64,000 bases of DNA from an uncultured Eudoraea sp. (lineage in GTDB: Bacteria > Bacteroidota > Bacteroidia > Flavobacteriales > Flavobacteriaceae): positions 95,990 to 159,989 of the forward strand of contig NZ_CAMYOM010000006.1 in assembly GCF_947260015.1 (NCBI RefSeq), given 5' to 3'. Made by a program: the position numbers and the translations under genes. The notes under the pieces were generated by a model. That model had not been told where the DNA came from, ran no database searches, and worked only from the letters and a program-made list of their open reading frames with translations. Below, piece by piece: positions 9,141-19,094 of this stretch; the first letter of the stretch is position 1, and the number at the start of each line of letters is the position of its first letter.

Positions 9141-9722
9141 CTATAATTCCAGAAAGTTTTTTAAAATGCGCGCTCCAACTTTACTGCTTTTTTCAGGGTG
9201 AAACTGAACCCCATAAAAGTTATCTTTCTGTAAAGCGCTACTATACGGCAGTTCATATTCTGTGACCGCTATAGTCTCTTCACAAATTGGGGCATAATAA
9301 CTATGTACTAAGTAAATATGATCTTTTTCAATTACATCCTTAAATAAAGCAGATTTAAGATTAGTTATTTGATTCCATCCAATTTGCGGGACTTTGACGC
9401 TATTGGTAAATCTGACAACATCGGTATCAAAAATACCCAAACCTTTTGTATTTCCTTCTTCCGAAGAATGGCACATTAACTGCATCCCGAGGCAAATGCC
9501 TAAAACAGGCTGTTTCAATTCCGGAATAATTTTGTCTAAACCACTTGCCTTCAATTTATTCATAGCACTACTTGCTTCCCCAACACCCGGAAATATCACA
9601 CGGTCAGCGGCCTTTATCTCTTCAGGCTTATCACTCAATACGGCCTCAACCCCAAGGCGTTTAAAAGCAAACTTTATGCTTTGGATATTCCCTGCCCCAT
9701 AATTTACTATAACCAATTTCAT
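9141..9722 (-). CDS. hisH: Imidazole glycerol phosphate synthase, glutaminase subunit
   Basis: HisH hydrolyses glutamine and passes ammonia to HisF. The class I amidotransferase triad is complete: Cys77 in GICLGMQLM, and His175 and Glu177 in QFHPEKSS. The oxyanion segment FPGVGEA is present. The 193-residue length is normal. It sits 49 bp downstream of hisB within the operon. Confidence 0.96.
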   Translation of the reverse strand: MKLVIVNYGAGNIQSIKFAFKRLGVEAVLSDKPEEIKAADRVIFPGVGEASSAMNKLKASGLDKIIPELKQPVLGICLGMQLMCHSSEEGNTKGLGIFDTDVVRFTNSVKVPQIGWNQITNLKSALFKDVIEKDHIYLVHSYYAPICEETIAVTEYELPYSSALQKDNFYGVQFHPEKSSKVGARILKNFLEL

Positions 9723-9771
9723 GTATTTTAATACTTTGCGATTATTTGTTTCGCTACTCTATTCGATATTT

Positions 9772-10923
9772 CTAAAGCAATCCCTTGGTTGTTGGTAATA
9801 ACATTTTATCCACATCTCGCTTTACGGCCATCTTGATTGCTTTGGCAAATGCCTTAAATATGGCTTCAATCTTATGATGTTCATTGGTTCCTTCTGCTTT
9901 TATATTCAAATTGGCTTTTGCTCCATCCGAAAAAGATTTAAAGAAATGATAAAACATTTCCGTTGGCATCTTGCCAATCATTTCTCGCTTAAAATCAGCC
10001 TCCCAGACCAACCAGCTCCGCCCTCCAAAGTCCAGAGCTACCTGTGCCAAACAATCGTCCATTGGCAAACAAAAACCATAACGTTCCAATCCTAACTTAT
10101 TACCTAAAGCTTTATGGAAGACTTCCCCCAGGGCAATACCTGTATCCTCTATGGTATGGTGTTCATCTACTTCCAAATCACCCTTTACACTGATATCCAG
10201 GTCCATCTGACCATGCCGGGCAAGTTGGTCCAACATATGATCAAAGAATAAAATCCCTGTAGAAATATTGCTTATCCCTGTTCCGTCCAAATTCAGTTGA
10301 ATACGAATATCAGTTTCTTTAGTTTTTCTAGAAATTTCAGCGACTCTGTTTTCAAGTTTTAAGAAATCATAAATGGCCTTCCAATCTGCCGTTTCCAGGA
10401 CGATTGTCTCCTTTAATTCCGATTCTTCAACAGTTATTTCATTTGTACCCAAATGCGTATTTGTATTTATATAAATTCCTTTAGATCCCAAATTTTTCGC
10501 CAGTTCCATATCGGTTAACCGATCACCAATTACAAAAGAGTTTAGCAAATCATATTCTTTAGCGAAATACTTCTTCAGCATTCCTGTACCAGGTTTTCGG
10601 GTATCTGCATTTTCATGTGGAAAGGTTCTGTCTATGTAGATTTCTGTAAAGACTATCCCCTGGCCCTCAAAACACTTAAGAATAAAATTATGAGCCGGCC
10701 AAAATGTTTCTTCGGGGAATGTCTGGGATCCAAGACCATCCTGATTAGTCACCATGACCAATTCAAAATCCAATTCCATAGCAATTCTGCTTAAATAGCT
10801 AAGAACGCCGGGATAGAATACTATTTTTTCTAAGCTATCTGTTTGTTCGTCTGGCGGTTCTACAATAAGTGTACCGTCGCGATCAATGAATAGGACCTTT
10901 TTCCTGGTGGGCTGTAGTTCCAT
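9772..10923 (-). CDS. hisB: Bifunctional histidinol-phosphatase / imidazoleglycerol-phosphate dehydratase
   Basis: HisB catalyses steps 7 and 9 of the pathway. The N-terminal HAD phosphatase (about 1-170) starts with FIDRDGTLI, whose D14 and D16 are the nucleophile and acid, and continues with VTNQDG and [14 protein letters not shown]. The C-terminal dehydratase (about 190-383) contains [27 protein letters not shown] and [20 protein letters not shown], the two His-rich metal motifs. The fused 383-residue form is usual in Bacteroidota. Its start shares one base with the hisC stop. Confidence 0.96.
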   Translation of the reverse strand: MELQPTRKKVLFIDRDGTLIVEPPDEQTDSLEKIVFYPGVLSYLSRIAMELDFELVMVTNQDGLGSQTFPEETFWPAHNFILKCFEGQGIVFTEIYIDRTFPHENADTRKPGTGMLKKYFAKEYDLLNSFVIGDRLTDMELAKNLGSKGIYINTNTHLGTNEITVEESELKETIVLETADWKAIYDFLKLENRVAEISRKTKETDIRIQLNLDGTGISNISTGILFFDHMLDQLARHGQMDLDISVKGDLEVDEHHTIEDTGIALGEVFHKALGNKLGLERYGFCLPMDDCLAQVALDFGGRSWLVWEADFKREMIGKMPTEMFYHFFKSFSDGAKANLNIKAEGTNEHHKIEAIFKAFAKAIKMAVKRDVDKMLLPTTKGLL

Positions 10924-11963
10924 TACAAGGAGTTTAATATTTTTAACAATGTTTCGTTTTCTTTCGGAGTACCTATTGTAAACCGCAGTGTATTATCGCA
11001 AAGAGGTTGTGTTGATCTGTTTCTAACCACCACCCCTGATTCTAATATTTCCTTATATCTTTTATCAGCATCATCAACCTTTACCAATATGAAATTGGCA
11101 TCCGTAGGATATATTTTATTTATAAAATTAATTTCGGCTAACTGTCTTACCATTCGATCTCTTTCCGCCAAAATTTCAGTAATCTGTTCTTCTATTAAGG
11201 CAGTATTCTGAAGCATTTGCAATGCCTTTCGCTGAGTAAGTTCATTTACATTATATGGGGGTTTTATTCGATTCAAGATAGTAATTATATCTTCAGACGC
11301 ATAGCATACTCCTAAGCGTAAACCCGCCATTCCATAGGCTTTGGAAAATGTCCTGGTCACAATTAGATTAGGAAACTGGCCAAATCTATTTAGCCAGCCA
11401 CTCTTGGTCGCAAAATCAATATATGCTTCATCAACGACTATTAAACCTTGAAAATTATTCAGCAGATATTCTATATGTGTTACAGAAAAGCTGTTCCCCG
11501 TGGGGTTATTTGGTGAACAAAGTAGGATTACCTTGGTGTTCGAATTTATAGACTCCAATATTTTATCCACATCAAGCTCAAAACTTTCCGTCAATAGAAC
11601 CTCCCTGTTCTCTATCGCATTAATACCCGCCAGAACTTTGTACATTCCGTAGGTAGGTGGCATTGTAATGATATTATCTGTATGTGGCTCACAAAATGCC
11701 CGGAAAATAAGATCCAATACTTCGTCACTTCCATTACCAAGAAGAATATTAGCCGGGGATAAAGAAAACGTTTGGGCTAAATGAGTTTTAAGCTCACGTT
11801 GTTGCGGATCAGGATAGCGATTAATTCCATTAGAATAAGGGCTCTCATTGGCATCTATAAATACCATTTTAGAACCATCAGAGAAATATTCATCTCTGGC
11901 CGATGAATAAGGTTTTAATTCCCTTACATTTTCCCGAACCAATCTATTTAGGTCAAATTTCAT
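10923..11963 (-). CDS. hisC: Histidinol-phosphate aminotransferase
   Basis: HisC is a fold-type I PLP enzyme that transaminates imidazole acetol phosphate with glutamate. The PLP lysine is K208 in [16 protein letters not shown]. Cofactor-binding [17 protein letters not shown] and VVDEAYIDF precede it. The 346-residue length is typical. It lies 26 bp after hisD and overlaps hisB by one base, so the pair is probably translationally coupled. Confidence 0.96.
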   Translation of the reverse strand: MKFDLNRLVRENVRELKPYSSARDEYFSDGSKMVFIDANESPYSNGINRYPDPQQRELKTHLAQTFSLSPANILLGNGSDEVLDLIFRAFCEPHTDNIITMPPTYGMYKVLAGINAIENREVLLTESFELDVDKILESINSNTKVILLCSPNNPTGNSFSVTHIEYLLNNFQGLIVVDEAYIDFATKSGWLNRFGQFPNLIVTRTFSKAYGMAGLRLGVCYASEDIITILNRIKPPYNVNELTQRKALQMLQNTALIEEQITEILAERDRMVRQLAEINFINKIYPTDANFILVKVDDADKRYKEILESGVVVRNRSTQPLCDNTLRFTIGTPKENETLLKILNSL

Positions 11964-11989
11964 AAATCGTATTCTTTAAGCAAATGCAA

Positions 11990-13279
11990 TTACTTGTCTT
12001 TTAAACTTTGAAGTCTTAGCGATACTGCATATTTATGCGCCTGAAGTCCTTCTGCCTCTGCCATTACTTCAATGGTATTACCAATATTCCTTATCCCTGT
12101 TTCAGATATCCTTTGAAAAGTAATGCTCTTGGTAAAACTGTCCAGATTTACGCCACTATACTGTTTTGCATAACCGTTCGTCGGCAAGGTGTGATTGGTA
12201 CCGGAGGCATAATCACCTGCGCTTTCCGGGGTATAATTTCCAAGAAAAACAGAGCCTGCATTCACCACGTTTCTAATATAATATTCCTGGTCTTTACAAC
12301 AGACAATAAAATGTTCCGGCCCATATTCATTTATTAGATCGATTGCAACTTCATCACTTTTAACAAAGATCAACTTACTATTTTCGATTGCCCTTTTAGC
12401 AATGGCAACCCTTGATAAATTGATAATTTGTTTTTGCAATTCCACCTCGACTTCTTCTATAAGCGATTTGGATGTTGATACCAGTATTACCTGACTATCT
12501 GTTCCATGTTCAGCCTGACTTAAAAGGTCTGAGGCTACAAAAGATGGATTGGCAGAATCATCTGCGACTACTAAAAGCTCGCTTGGACCGGCTGGCATAT
12601 CTATGGCAACGCCAAATTTGGTTGCTATTTGTTTAGCTACGGTAACATATTGATTCCCTGGTCCAAATATTTTATAAACCTTGCTTATACTTTCTGTTCC
12701 AAATGTCATTGCCCCTATTGCCTGAATTCCGCCTACTTTAAAAATCTGCGTAATGCCACAAAGTTTAGCCGTATAAAGAATAGCCGGGTTTATTTTACCT
12801 GATTTATCGGGAGGTGTACATAAAATCAACTCGGAACATCCTGCAATATTGGCTGGAATTGCCAGCATTAAAATAGTAGAAAACAAAGGAGCAGTGCCTC
12901 CGGGGATATAAAGACCCACTTTTTGAATTGGCCTTTTTTCCTGCCAGCAAGTTACGCCTGGCGTGGTTTCAATTTCTATTTTGGATGTTTTCTGAGCCTT
13001 ATGAAACTTTTCAATATTAGATTTAGCCGTTTGTATCGCATCTTTTAGCTGATCAGGCACTACTTTTTCAGCTTCCATAAACTCATCACTGCTTACTAAT
13101 AATTCAGATATTTCAACACCGTCAAATTGCCTTGTATATTTATTTAAAACCTTATCGCCATGAGCCTGCACTTCATTGAAAATCTGCATTACGGTACTCT
13201 CAATATCTGCAACAGTTTGAGTTGGGCGCCCTAGAAGTTCAGGCCAGTCTTTTTTTTCAGGATTGAATATCTTTTTCAT
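11990..13279 (-). CDS. hisD: Histidinol dehydrogenase
   Basis: HisD oxidises L-histidinol to L-histidine in two NAD-dependent steps and is zinc-dependent. Typical segments are VGLYIPGGTAPLFSTILML, KVGGIQAIGAMTFGTE, FGPGNQYV, MPAGPSELLVVAD, and the catalytic and zinc regions SQAEHGTDSQ and NEYGPEHFIV. I placed the start at 13279, where the ATG overlaps the hisG stop as ATGA (4-bp overlap), giving 429 residues. An upstream in-frame ATG at 13303 would lie inside hisG and adds eight residues of no family character. Confidence 0.96.
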   Translation of the reverse strand: MKKIFNPEKKDWPELLGRPTQTVADIESTVMQIFNEVQAHGDKVLNKYTRQFDGVEISELLVSSDEFMEAEKVVPDQLKDAIQTAKSNIEKFHKAQKTSKIEIETTPGVTCWQEKRPIQKVGLYIPGGTAPLFSTILMLAIPANIAGCSELILCTPPDKSGKINPAILYTAKLCGITQIFKVGGIQAIGAMTFGTESISKVYKIFGPGNQYVTVAKQIATKFGVAIDMPAGPSELLVVADDSANPSFVASDLLSQAEHGTDSQVILVSTSKSLIEEVEVELQKQIINLSRVAIAKRAIENSKLIFVKSDEVAIDLINEYGPEHFIVCCKDQEYYIRNVVNAGSVFLGNYTPESAGDYASGTNHTLPTNGYAKQYSGVNLDSFTKSITFQRISETGIRNIGNTIEVMAEAEGLQAHKYAVSLRLQSLKDK

Positions 13280-14133
13280 AGCACCATTTTCTCTATCGGG
13301 CAAACTAATATTCCCTCAGCGCCTGCCTGTTTCAATTCATTTATGACTTCCCAGAATTTATCTTTATTGATTACTGTATGTACTGAACTCCAACCCTCTT
13401 CAGCCAATGGCAAAACCGTTGGACTTCGCATTCCCGGTAATAATTTAATAATATCTCCTAATTTGTCATTAGGGGCATTCATCAAAATATATTTGGATTG
13501 CCTGGCAACCAGAACGGATTTTATTCTAAATCTCAGATCCTCCAGAATTTCTTTCTTATTCTCATCGATCATTGGTGAAACGGCCAATACAGCTTCACTT
13601 TTGAGCATTACTTCTACCTCTTTAAGATTGTTTTTGAATAAAGTACTACCACTGGATACTATATCGCAAATAGCGTCAGCCAATCCAATATTTGGGGCAA
13701 TTTCCACAGACCCGTTAATAATATGAAGTTCAGCCCGGACCCCCTTATCTGAAAGGTATTCATTTAATGTATTTGGATATGAGGTAGCAATTCGCTTTCC
13801 TTCCAAATCTTTAATCCTTGAATAAGTACTAGATTTTGGGACGGCCAGAGAGACTCTGCATTTAGAAAAACCAAGCTTTTCTGCAACCGTGATATTGCTT
13901 CCTTTTTCTTTCAGTACGTTCTCCCCTATGAAGGCAATATCCACGACTCCGTCTTTAAGGTACTGAGGGATATCCCCATTTCTAAGGTAAAGCACTTCCA
14001 TAGGAAAGTTCCGGGCTGAAGCTTTTAATTGGTCTTTTCCATTATCAATAGAAATACCGCAATCTTTTAGTACTTTTATAGAATCTTCGTTAAGCCTTCC
14101 GGACTTTTGTATGGCGATTTTTAATTTTTCCAT
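13276..14133 (-). CDS. hisG: ATP phosphoribosyltransferase
   Basis: HisG commits PRPP and ATP to histidine synthesis and is usually feedback-inhibited by histidine. The start MEKLKIAIQKSGRLNEDS at 14133 gives 285 residues, the long HisG form with a C-terminal regulatory domain. An open frame runs upstream to 14226 but passes through the attenuator hairpin and is not coding. CDIVSSGSTL is the PRPP-binding segment. The C-terminal part (about 210-285) contains GMRSPTVLPLAEEGWSSVHTVI, the ACT-like regulatory region. It is the first structural gene after the leader peptide and attenuator. Confidence 0.95.
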   Translation of the reverse strand: MEKLKIAIQKSGRLNEDSIKVLKDCGISIDNGKDQLKASARNFPMEVLYLRNGDIPQYLKDGVVDIAFIGENVLKEKGSNITVAEKLGFSKCRVSLAVPKSSTYSRIKDLEGKRIATSYPNTLNEYLSDKGVRAELHIINGSVEIAPNIGLADAICDIVSSGSTLFKNNLKEVEVMLKSEAVLAVSPMIDENKKEILEDLRFRIKSVLVARQSKYILMNAPNDKLGDIIKLLPGMRSPTVLPLAEEGWSSVHTVINKDKFWEVINELKQAGAEGILVCPIEKMVL

Positions 14134-14167
14134 TTGTTTAATTTCTTTATCAAGCGACCAAAAAGGT

Positions 14168-14203
14168 TTAAAAGCAAAACCCGTTTGATTGCTCAAACGG
14201 GTT
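14168..14203 (-). terminator. his operon attenuator (terminator hairpin)
   Basis: On the minus strand the perfect 11-bp stem AACCCGTTTGA/TCAAACGGGTT with a 4-nt loop is followed by TTTTGCTTTT. It lies between the His-rich leader ORF (ends 14234) and hisG (starts 14133), where an attenuator must lie. Its 5-prime arm contains CGUUUGAG, which can alternatively pair with CUCAGGCG in the leader ORF (14240-14247), eight pairs including two G-U. That alternative pairing would be the antiterminator. Confidence 0.85.
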
Positions 14204-14233
14204 AGATATATTTTGGAATACAACAATACATTT

Positions 14234-14287
14234 CTACCTCGCCTGAGTGCAAGTGTACAAATGATGATGTGTATTTTTAGTTCTCAT
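14234..14287 (-). CDS. hisL: his operon leader peptide
   Basis: This 17-codon reading frame encodes MRTKNTHHHLYTCTQAR and stops 31 nt before the attenuator hairpin. Three consecutive His codons (CAT CAT CAT, codons 7-9) are the sensing element. When charged tRNA-His is scarce, a ribosome stalled there leaves codons 14-16 free to pair with the 5-prime arm of the terminator. When histidine is plentiful the ribosome reaches the stop codon, covers that segment, and the terminator forms. Position, His run and competing pairings all fit, so I regard it as a real leader although it is very short. Confidence 0.88.
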   Translation of the reverse strand: MRTKNTHHHLYTCTQAR

Positions 14288-14320
14288 TAGATTGTAAAAT
14301 TAGAACTTATTTTTATTTCA

Positions 14321-14349
14321 CAAAACTTATTGCAATTAATTATTACCAA
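14321..14349 (-). promoter_or_regulatory. Candidate his operon promoter
   Basis: On the minus strand TTG (14349-14347), 17 nt, then TAAGTTTTG (14329-14321) resembles the Bacteroidota -33/-7 pattern TTTG/TAnnTTTG. It would start transcription about 30 nt before the leader ATG. A second candidate (TTTG at 14324-14321, then TAATTTTA at 14302-14295) would start transcription almost at the leader ATG. The sequence alone does not decide between them. Confidence 0.35.
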
Positions 14350-15151
14350 GGATAAGTGGCAGCCCATCACCACCTGATCCTATTACCACTACTTTGGCAT
14401 TAGGTGATTCTGCCATTTTTAAAGTAGCATCTATACCTTTATCCTTAAGGATTTTGTCGGTTAATGAAGCGCTAAGTATCCTGTTGGCATCAGCCTTTCC
14501 CTGAGCTTCAATAGTTACTTTTTCTGCCTCTTTTAGAGCAGTAACCAAACGAAACTCATACTCTAAAGACTCCTGTTCCTGCTTCAATTTTCTTTCGATA
14601 GCCTCTTTAATTGTTGGCGGGAGTGTAACATCGCGGATAAGAATTTCATTCAATTGAATATATTGATCCTGAACAATATTCCTGGTTTCCTCGAAAATCT
14701 CAACCTGAATTGCATCTCGCTTACTTGAATATAATTGTTCAGGAGTATATCTCCCAACTACACTACGAGCCGCAGACCTTATTGCTGGTAAAAGAATTCG
14801 CTCTTTATACATCTCACTCTTTTCCTGATGTAATTTGCCTAGCTGTGCATAATCTGGTTGAAACCAGGCAGATGCATCAAGCTGAATATCCAATCCATTG
14901 CTGGAAAGTACTTTCATCTTTTCAAAAACTTCCTGCTGTCTTACCTCGTACACAAAAACTTTATTCCAGGGTGCCACAATGTGAAAGCCCTCATTAAGAG
15001 GTGGTTCATCTATCACCACACCGTTGTCAAAGGTTCTATACAGAACCCCTGCCTCACCCGATTTAATGGTAATTGCAGATTTAGAAATAAGTATTATCAA
15101 TAAAATAATTACAAACACCGCTGGCAGTGCTATTTTTGGTAATTTATCCAT
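14336..15151 (-). CDS. SPFH/prohibitin-family membrane protein
   Basis: The 271-residue protein begins with a single hydrophobic anchor (about 7-24) followed by an SPFH domain (TIKSGEAGVLYRTFDNGV through DVTLPPTIKEAIERK) and a coiled-coil KQEQESLEYEF to EAQGKADANR, the layout of bacterial prohibitins. Such proteins form large membrane-associated rings that organise membranes or protease access. The role here is not known. It is 11 bp downstream of the VWA-like membrane protein gene, so the two are probably cotranscribed. The candidate his promoter starts in its last codons. Confidence 0.88.
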   Translation of the reverse strand: MDKLPKIALPAVFVIILLIILISKSAITIKSGEAGVLYRTFDNGVVIDEPPLNEGFHIVAPWNKVFVYEVRQQEVFEKMKVLSSNGLDIQLDASAWFQPDYAQLGKLHQEKSEMYKERILLPAIRSAARSVVGRYTPEQLYSSKRDAIQVEIFEETRNIVQDQYIQLNEILIRDVTLPPTIKEAIERKLKQEQESLEYEFRLVTALKEAEKVTIEAQGKADANRILSASLTDKILKDKGIDATLKMAESPNAKVVVIGSGGDGLPLILGNN

Positions 15152-15162
15152 TAGGTATAAAA

Positions 15163-17196
15163 TTAAATTAGTCCGTTATATTTTCTTATAAACCACTCGG
15201 CAGTCAAAGCGGCAGCAATGATTCCCAAGAGGATTTTAAAATCGATCAAAGATACGACATTTTGCTTGCTTTTCTGGATTGGCACAAACCTATTGTCTTT
15301 AATTATATCCTCAATGAAGTTAGAGGCCTCAGAAGGAAAATAAAGTGTGGCATTGGTGCCTTTTGCCAACCTTCCTAATTTCTTATAATTACTTGATAAC
15401 AATTGCTGTTCTAAATCGTATTCCAGAATTGTGAATTTTCCGGATTTGGTTAGATTTTCATCCTTAACATTGGCAGTAAAGCTATAATCCCCAGATGGGA
15501 GTGTACGAATATCAGCTTCATAATAACCATTCTTAAGCAACATGGGAAATTGCCTGCTAGTATTATTAGCAATACTATTTAATACTAAATTAATTGTTGC
15601 ATTATCATCAAAAACAAAAGTTTCATCAAAATAAGTAGCCTTTATGGTTGCTTCATTTAAGCCCTGATAAATATTTTCGTACTCCAATGTTAGTCGACTT
15701 CGCGGTTTGCTGTTTGCCAGGAATAATATAACCTTAGAAATAAAATCATCAAATTTTTTAAAATCCTGATCTTCCCTGTAACTCTGTATGCGCCATTTCC
15801 AAATATTTTCACCTAAAAGAAGGGCCTCACGACGTAAATTGGTTTCGAGTATTGTAAAAAGAGGTTCATTCAAATCTACACCCTTGATGCGTTGACTCAA
15901 CATATTTTCATAAGACGCAGTAATAAGCGATTCACCCAAAGTTGTCTCAAGGGGAGGAAATTCGGATACGTCAAGATTTGTGATATCAAAATGCGTAAAT
16001 CCTGGGTTTAAAATAGGTGTTACTTCTTCTTTCTGATCAAAACTATTCTTTTGAAAACTATTCTGGACTTTATTTAGAAAAGTCCAGTCCGTTTTGGGGC
16101 CGGTTATAGTAAAAATATTTGCCCCTTTGCTTTCTATATAAGAATATACCTTTTCAAAAGATGTGTCTGGCTGATATATGATAAAAAGATCAAATTGTTC
16201 CAGTTCATTTGGTGATAAGGATGGTTTTATAATTGAAACCGATCGTTGCTCATTGCTTTCAATTGATTTTTTTAAAGCACCCAGATCAGGATGAAGTATA
16301 TGAGAGACTATTGCAATATTGGTTTTTTCATCAATAACTTCTATGCCTATTTGTCTGGAATTATTGTTAATGTTCCTTTCATTTTCCAAAGGACTAAGGC
16401 TAATCCTTATATTCTTTATTCCAACAGTAGTCGCATCCAGTACAGTACTAATAATTTGGGAATTCTCGATATCATTTAGAGCAATTTGTTTTCTATATAG
16501 ATTTTGACCAGCTTCAGAAATGGTTAGTACTGTTGAAGCGGTATTTTTGCCCTGGTAGGAAACGAAAATTTCTATAGGGTATTTATTTTTTAAAAAGGCA
16601 TATTTGTTTGTGTTTACCTGATCTATTCTGATATCCTGATAACTCGTTGTATCTCCAACAACCAAAGGGAAAATAGGAAATTTTTGTCTTCCTGCATAGA
16701 ATTCATAATCTTCACCTAAAGTCTGGTTTCCATCCGTAAGAATCAAAATGGCTGCGGTGCTTCCAGTGAAAATTTCATTTAGTGATGAAAGAGCACGTCC
16801 AATATTCGTAGCTTTCTCCGTAAATGACAAACTGTCTAAAGAATTTAATTCGTTCCCAAATACATATTCAGAGACATTAAACTTTTCCGCAATATTAGTA
16901 TTCTCCTTAATCAGTTTTTTGGCATTAATAAGCTGGTTAACCCCATTTTCCTGGCCAATTGAAGAAGTATTGTCTGCTAAAATAATTAGATTCGCTTTCT
17001 CCAAAGAATACTGCTCTTTGGTGATTTTTGGATTTATGAGAAGTAAAAACACAGAAAACAATGCTATAAATCTCAAAAAGGAAAGTCCTAAATATAAAAT
17101 GCCTTTGCTCTTGGATTTGTAGTAGTACTGAAAAATAACCAAACCAAAAGCCAAGATCGCAGCAAATAATATCAGAAATACCGTTTGTAGTTGCAT
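15163..17196 (-). CDS. Large VWA-like membrane protein
   Basis: The 677-residue protein has two N-terminal membrane helices (about 4-25 and 35-58) and one near the C-terminus (about 651-667). Between them is a region that starts like a von Willebrand A domain: LIILADNTSSIGQ has a MIDAS-like D-x-T/S-S pattern, followed by ILILTDGNQT. The remainder is a long beta-rich extracytoplasmic part without motifs I recognise. The arrangement resembles uncharacterised Bacteroidota proteins related to the BatA/aerotolerance group. The adjacent prohibitin-like gene suggests a shared envelope function. Confidence 0.7.
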   Translation of the reverse strand: MQLQTVFLILFAAILAFGLVIFQYYYKSKSKGILYLGLSFLRFIALFSVFLLLINPKITKEQYSLEKANLIILADNTSSIGQENGVNQLINAKKLIKENTNIAEKFNVSEYVFGNELNSLDSLSFTEKATNIGRALSSLNEIFTGSTAAILILTDGNQTLGEDYEFYAGRQKFPIFPLVVGDTTSYQDIRIDQVNTNKYAFLKNKYPIEIFVSYQGKNTASTVLTISEAGQNLYRKQIALNDIENSQIISTVLDATTVGIKNIRISLSPLENERNINNNSRQIGIEVIDEKTNIAIVSHILHPDLGALKKSIESNEQRSVSIIKPSLSPNELEQFDLFIIYQPDTSFEKVYSYIESKGANIFTITGPKTDWTFLNKVQNSFQKNSFDQKEEVTPILNPGFTHFDITNLDVSEFPPLETTLGESLITASYENMLSQRIKGVDLNEPLFTILETNLRREALLLGENIWKWRIQSYREDQDFKKFDDFISKVILFLANSKPRSRLTLEYENIYQGLNEATIKATYFDETFVFDDNATINLVLNSIANNTSRQFPMLLKNGYYEADIRTLPSGDYSFTANVKDENLTKSGKFTILEYDLEQQLLSSNYKKLGRLAKGTNATLYFPSEASNFIEDIIKDNRFVPIQKSKQNVVSLIDFKILLGIIAAALTAEWFIRKYNGLI

Positions 17197-17281
17197 GAAA
17201 CTTTTTGGATAACACCTAACTGCCAGAAACCAATCTGGTCAGTTGTCTTGTTCTGGGATTAATAAATAGAGTAACTGGGCA

Positions 17282-18028
17282 TTATGTTAACATACCGCCA
17301 TCAACATTTAAAACTTGTCCGGTAATGTAAGCAGACAGATCTGAAGCAAGAAACAAACAGGCATTTGCAACATCTTGGGGAGTTCCACCTCGTTTCAGTG
17401 GAATTGCCTCTCGCCATCCCTGCACAGTATTTTCATCTAATTTATCTGTCATTTCTGTTTCAATAAAGCCCGGGGCAATCGCATTGCAACGAATATTTCT
17501 TGAGCCAAGTTCAAGAGCAACAGATTTAGTAAATCCAATTATTCCTGCCTTAGAAGCGGCATAATTTGTTTGACCTGCATTCCCTTTAACACCAACTACG
17601 CTACTCATATTAATAATGGATCCATTGCGTTGTTTTAACATAGTACGCTGCACGGCTTTAGTCATATTAAAAACAGATTTTAGATTTATTTCGATAACCG
17701 CGTCGAAATCCTCCTCCCGCATCCTCATTAACAGGTTATCCTTTGTGATACCTGCGTTATTTATTAACACGTCTATTCCTTCGAAATCTTCCAATACTTG
17801 TGTAATCAGCTTCTCCGATTCCGTAAAACTGGCTGCATTACTTTTATATGCTTTTGCTTTTACTCCTTTAGAGTTTAGCTCCTTTTCCAATTCAAGCGCA
17901 GGAGCTTCACTAGAGCTATAGGTAAAAGCTATATTAGCCCCATGTTCAGCAAAAACTTTGGCAATACCCATACCTATACCCCTACTTGCACCGGTTATAA
18001 TAACATTCTTCCCGTCTAATATTTTCAT
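17282..18028 (-). CDS. fabG: 3-oxoacyl-[acyl-carrier-protein] reductase
   Basis: FabG is the NADPH-dependent short-chain reductase of fatty acid elongation. The cofactor loop TGASRGIG (12-19), the NNAG motif, and the catalytic Ser143, Tyr156 and Lys160 (MSSVVGVKGN and NYAASK) are intact. The 248-residue form starting MKILDGKNVIITG at 18028 has the family's normal N-terminus. An in-frame ATG 21 bp upstream adds only MRKHNSD. A strong terminator at 18091-18117 isolates it from sucD. Confidence 0.93.
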   Translation of the reverse strand: MKILDGKNVIITGASRGIGMGIAKVFAEHGANIAFTYSSSEAPALELEKELNSKGVKAKAYKSNAASFTESEKLITQVLEDFEGIDVLINNAGITKDNLLMRMREEDFDAVIEINLKSVFNMTKAVQRTMLKQRNGSIINMSSVVGVKGNAGQTNYAASKAGIIGFTKSVALELGSRNIRCNAIAPGFIETEMTDKLDENTVQGWREAIPLKRGGTPQDVANACLFLASDLSAYITGQVLNVDGGMLT

Positions 18029-18087
18029 ATCACTATTATGTTTTCTCACTTGTATTTCAAAGATAAGTTTTGTTTCACATAAAGGCT

Positions 18088-18117
18088 AAAAAAAATCCCG
18101 ACTAATTCGGGATTTTT
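18088..18117 (-). terminator. Intrinsic terminator after sucD
   Basis: On the minus strand the stem AAAAATCCCGA/TCGGGATTTTT with a 5-nt loop runs into eight T residues. It begins about 40 bp after the sucD stop codon. Confidence 0.85.
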
Positions 18118-18155
18118 CTCTCAGATTTACCGAGAATAATTGTTGTTATTTTTGA

Positions 18156-19028
18156 CTATCCAACCACTTCTTTAACCTTCTTTCCAATCTCTGCGGGAGA
18201 ATCCACTACCTTTATTCCACATTCGCGCATGATACGTTTTTTGGCCTGTGCAGTGTCATCCGTTCCTCCTACTATTGCCCCGGCATGCCCCATAGTTCTT
18301 CCTGCGGGTGCCGTTTCCCCGGCGATAAAACCTACAATTGGTTTTTTACTACCACTAGCTTTGTACCACTTGGCCGCATCTGCTTCTAAATGACCGCCTA
18401 TTTCTCCTATCATAACTACACATTCCGTTTCAGGATCATTAATTAGCAATTCTACTGCATCCTTTGTTGTAGTGCCAATTATTGGATCGCCTCCAATACC
18501 GATAGCAGTTGTAATGCCCAATCCCTGTCTTACAACCTGATCTGCTGCTTCATAAGTTAAAGTACCAGATTTAGATACAATACCAATAGTTCCTTTCTTA
18601 AACACAAAACCAGGCATAATACCTACTTTAGCCTCTTCCGGGGTAATTACTCCCGGGCAATTTGGACCTATTAAGGTGCAATCTCTCTCTTTAATATAAT
18701 TATTTGCCTTAACCATATCAGCTATCGGAATACCCTCAGTGATTGTAATTATAACTTTTATTCCAGCATTTGCAGCTTCCATGATCGCATCTGCCGCGAA
18801 TGCCGGTGGTACAAAAATGATTGAAGTATCTGCACCAACACTCTTAACAGCATCCTCAACTGTATTAAAAACTGGTTTCCCAAGGTGTTCCTGACCACCT
18901 TTGCCCGGAGTAACTCCCCCCACTACATTTGTGCCATAGGCTATCATCTGTTCTGAGTGAAAAGTACCCTCACTACCGGTAAAACCTTGAACAATTATCC
19001 TGGAATCTTTATTTACTAATACACTCAT
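18156..19028 (-). CDS. sucD: Succinyl-CoA synthetase, alpha subunit
   Basis: SucD binds CoA and carries the phosphohistidine of the TCA-cycle ligase. The 290-residue length is standard. [12 protein letters not shown] is the CoA-binding Rossmann loop, GPNCPG and SKSGTLTYE follow, and the active His is H248 in [12 protein letters not shown]. No sucC lies beside it, which is common in Flavobacteriia, where the subunits are unlinked. A terminator follows directly. Confidence 0.96.
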   Translation of the reverse strand: MSVLVNKDSRIIVQGFTGSEGTFHSEQMIAYGTNVVGGVTPGKGGQEHLGKPVFNTVEDAVKSVGADTSIIFVPPAFAADAIMEAANAGIKVIITITEGIPIADMVKANNYIKERDCTLIGPNCPGVITPEEAKVGIMPGFVFKKGTIGIVSKSGTLTYEAADQVVRQGLGITTAIGIGGDPIIGTTTKDAVELLINDPETECVVMIGEIGGHLEADAAKWYKASGSKKPIVGFIAGETAPAGRTMGHAGAIVGGTDDTAQAKKRIMRECGIKVVDSPAEIGKKVKEVVG

Positions 19029-19094
19029 TGTTATTTTGTCTTTTTAGTTATGTAAAAATATATTTTTGAAAACTATTTATGGGTGGTTAATTAC

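Noticed and set aside
14134..14226. N-terminal extension of hisG to 14226
   Set aside because: It runs through the attenuator hairpin and is downstream of the leader peptide; MEKLKIAIQKSGRL at 14133 is the family start.
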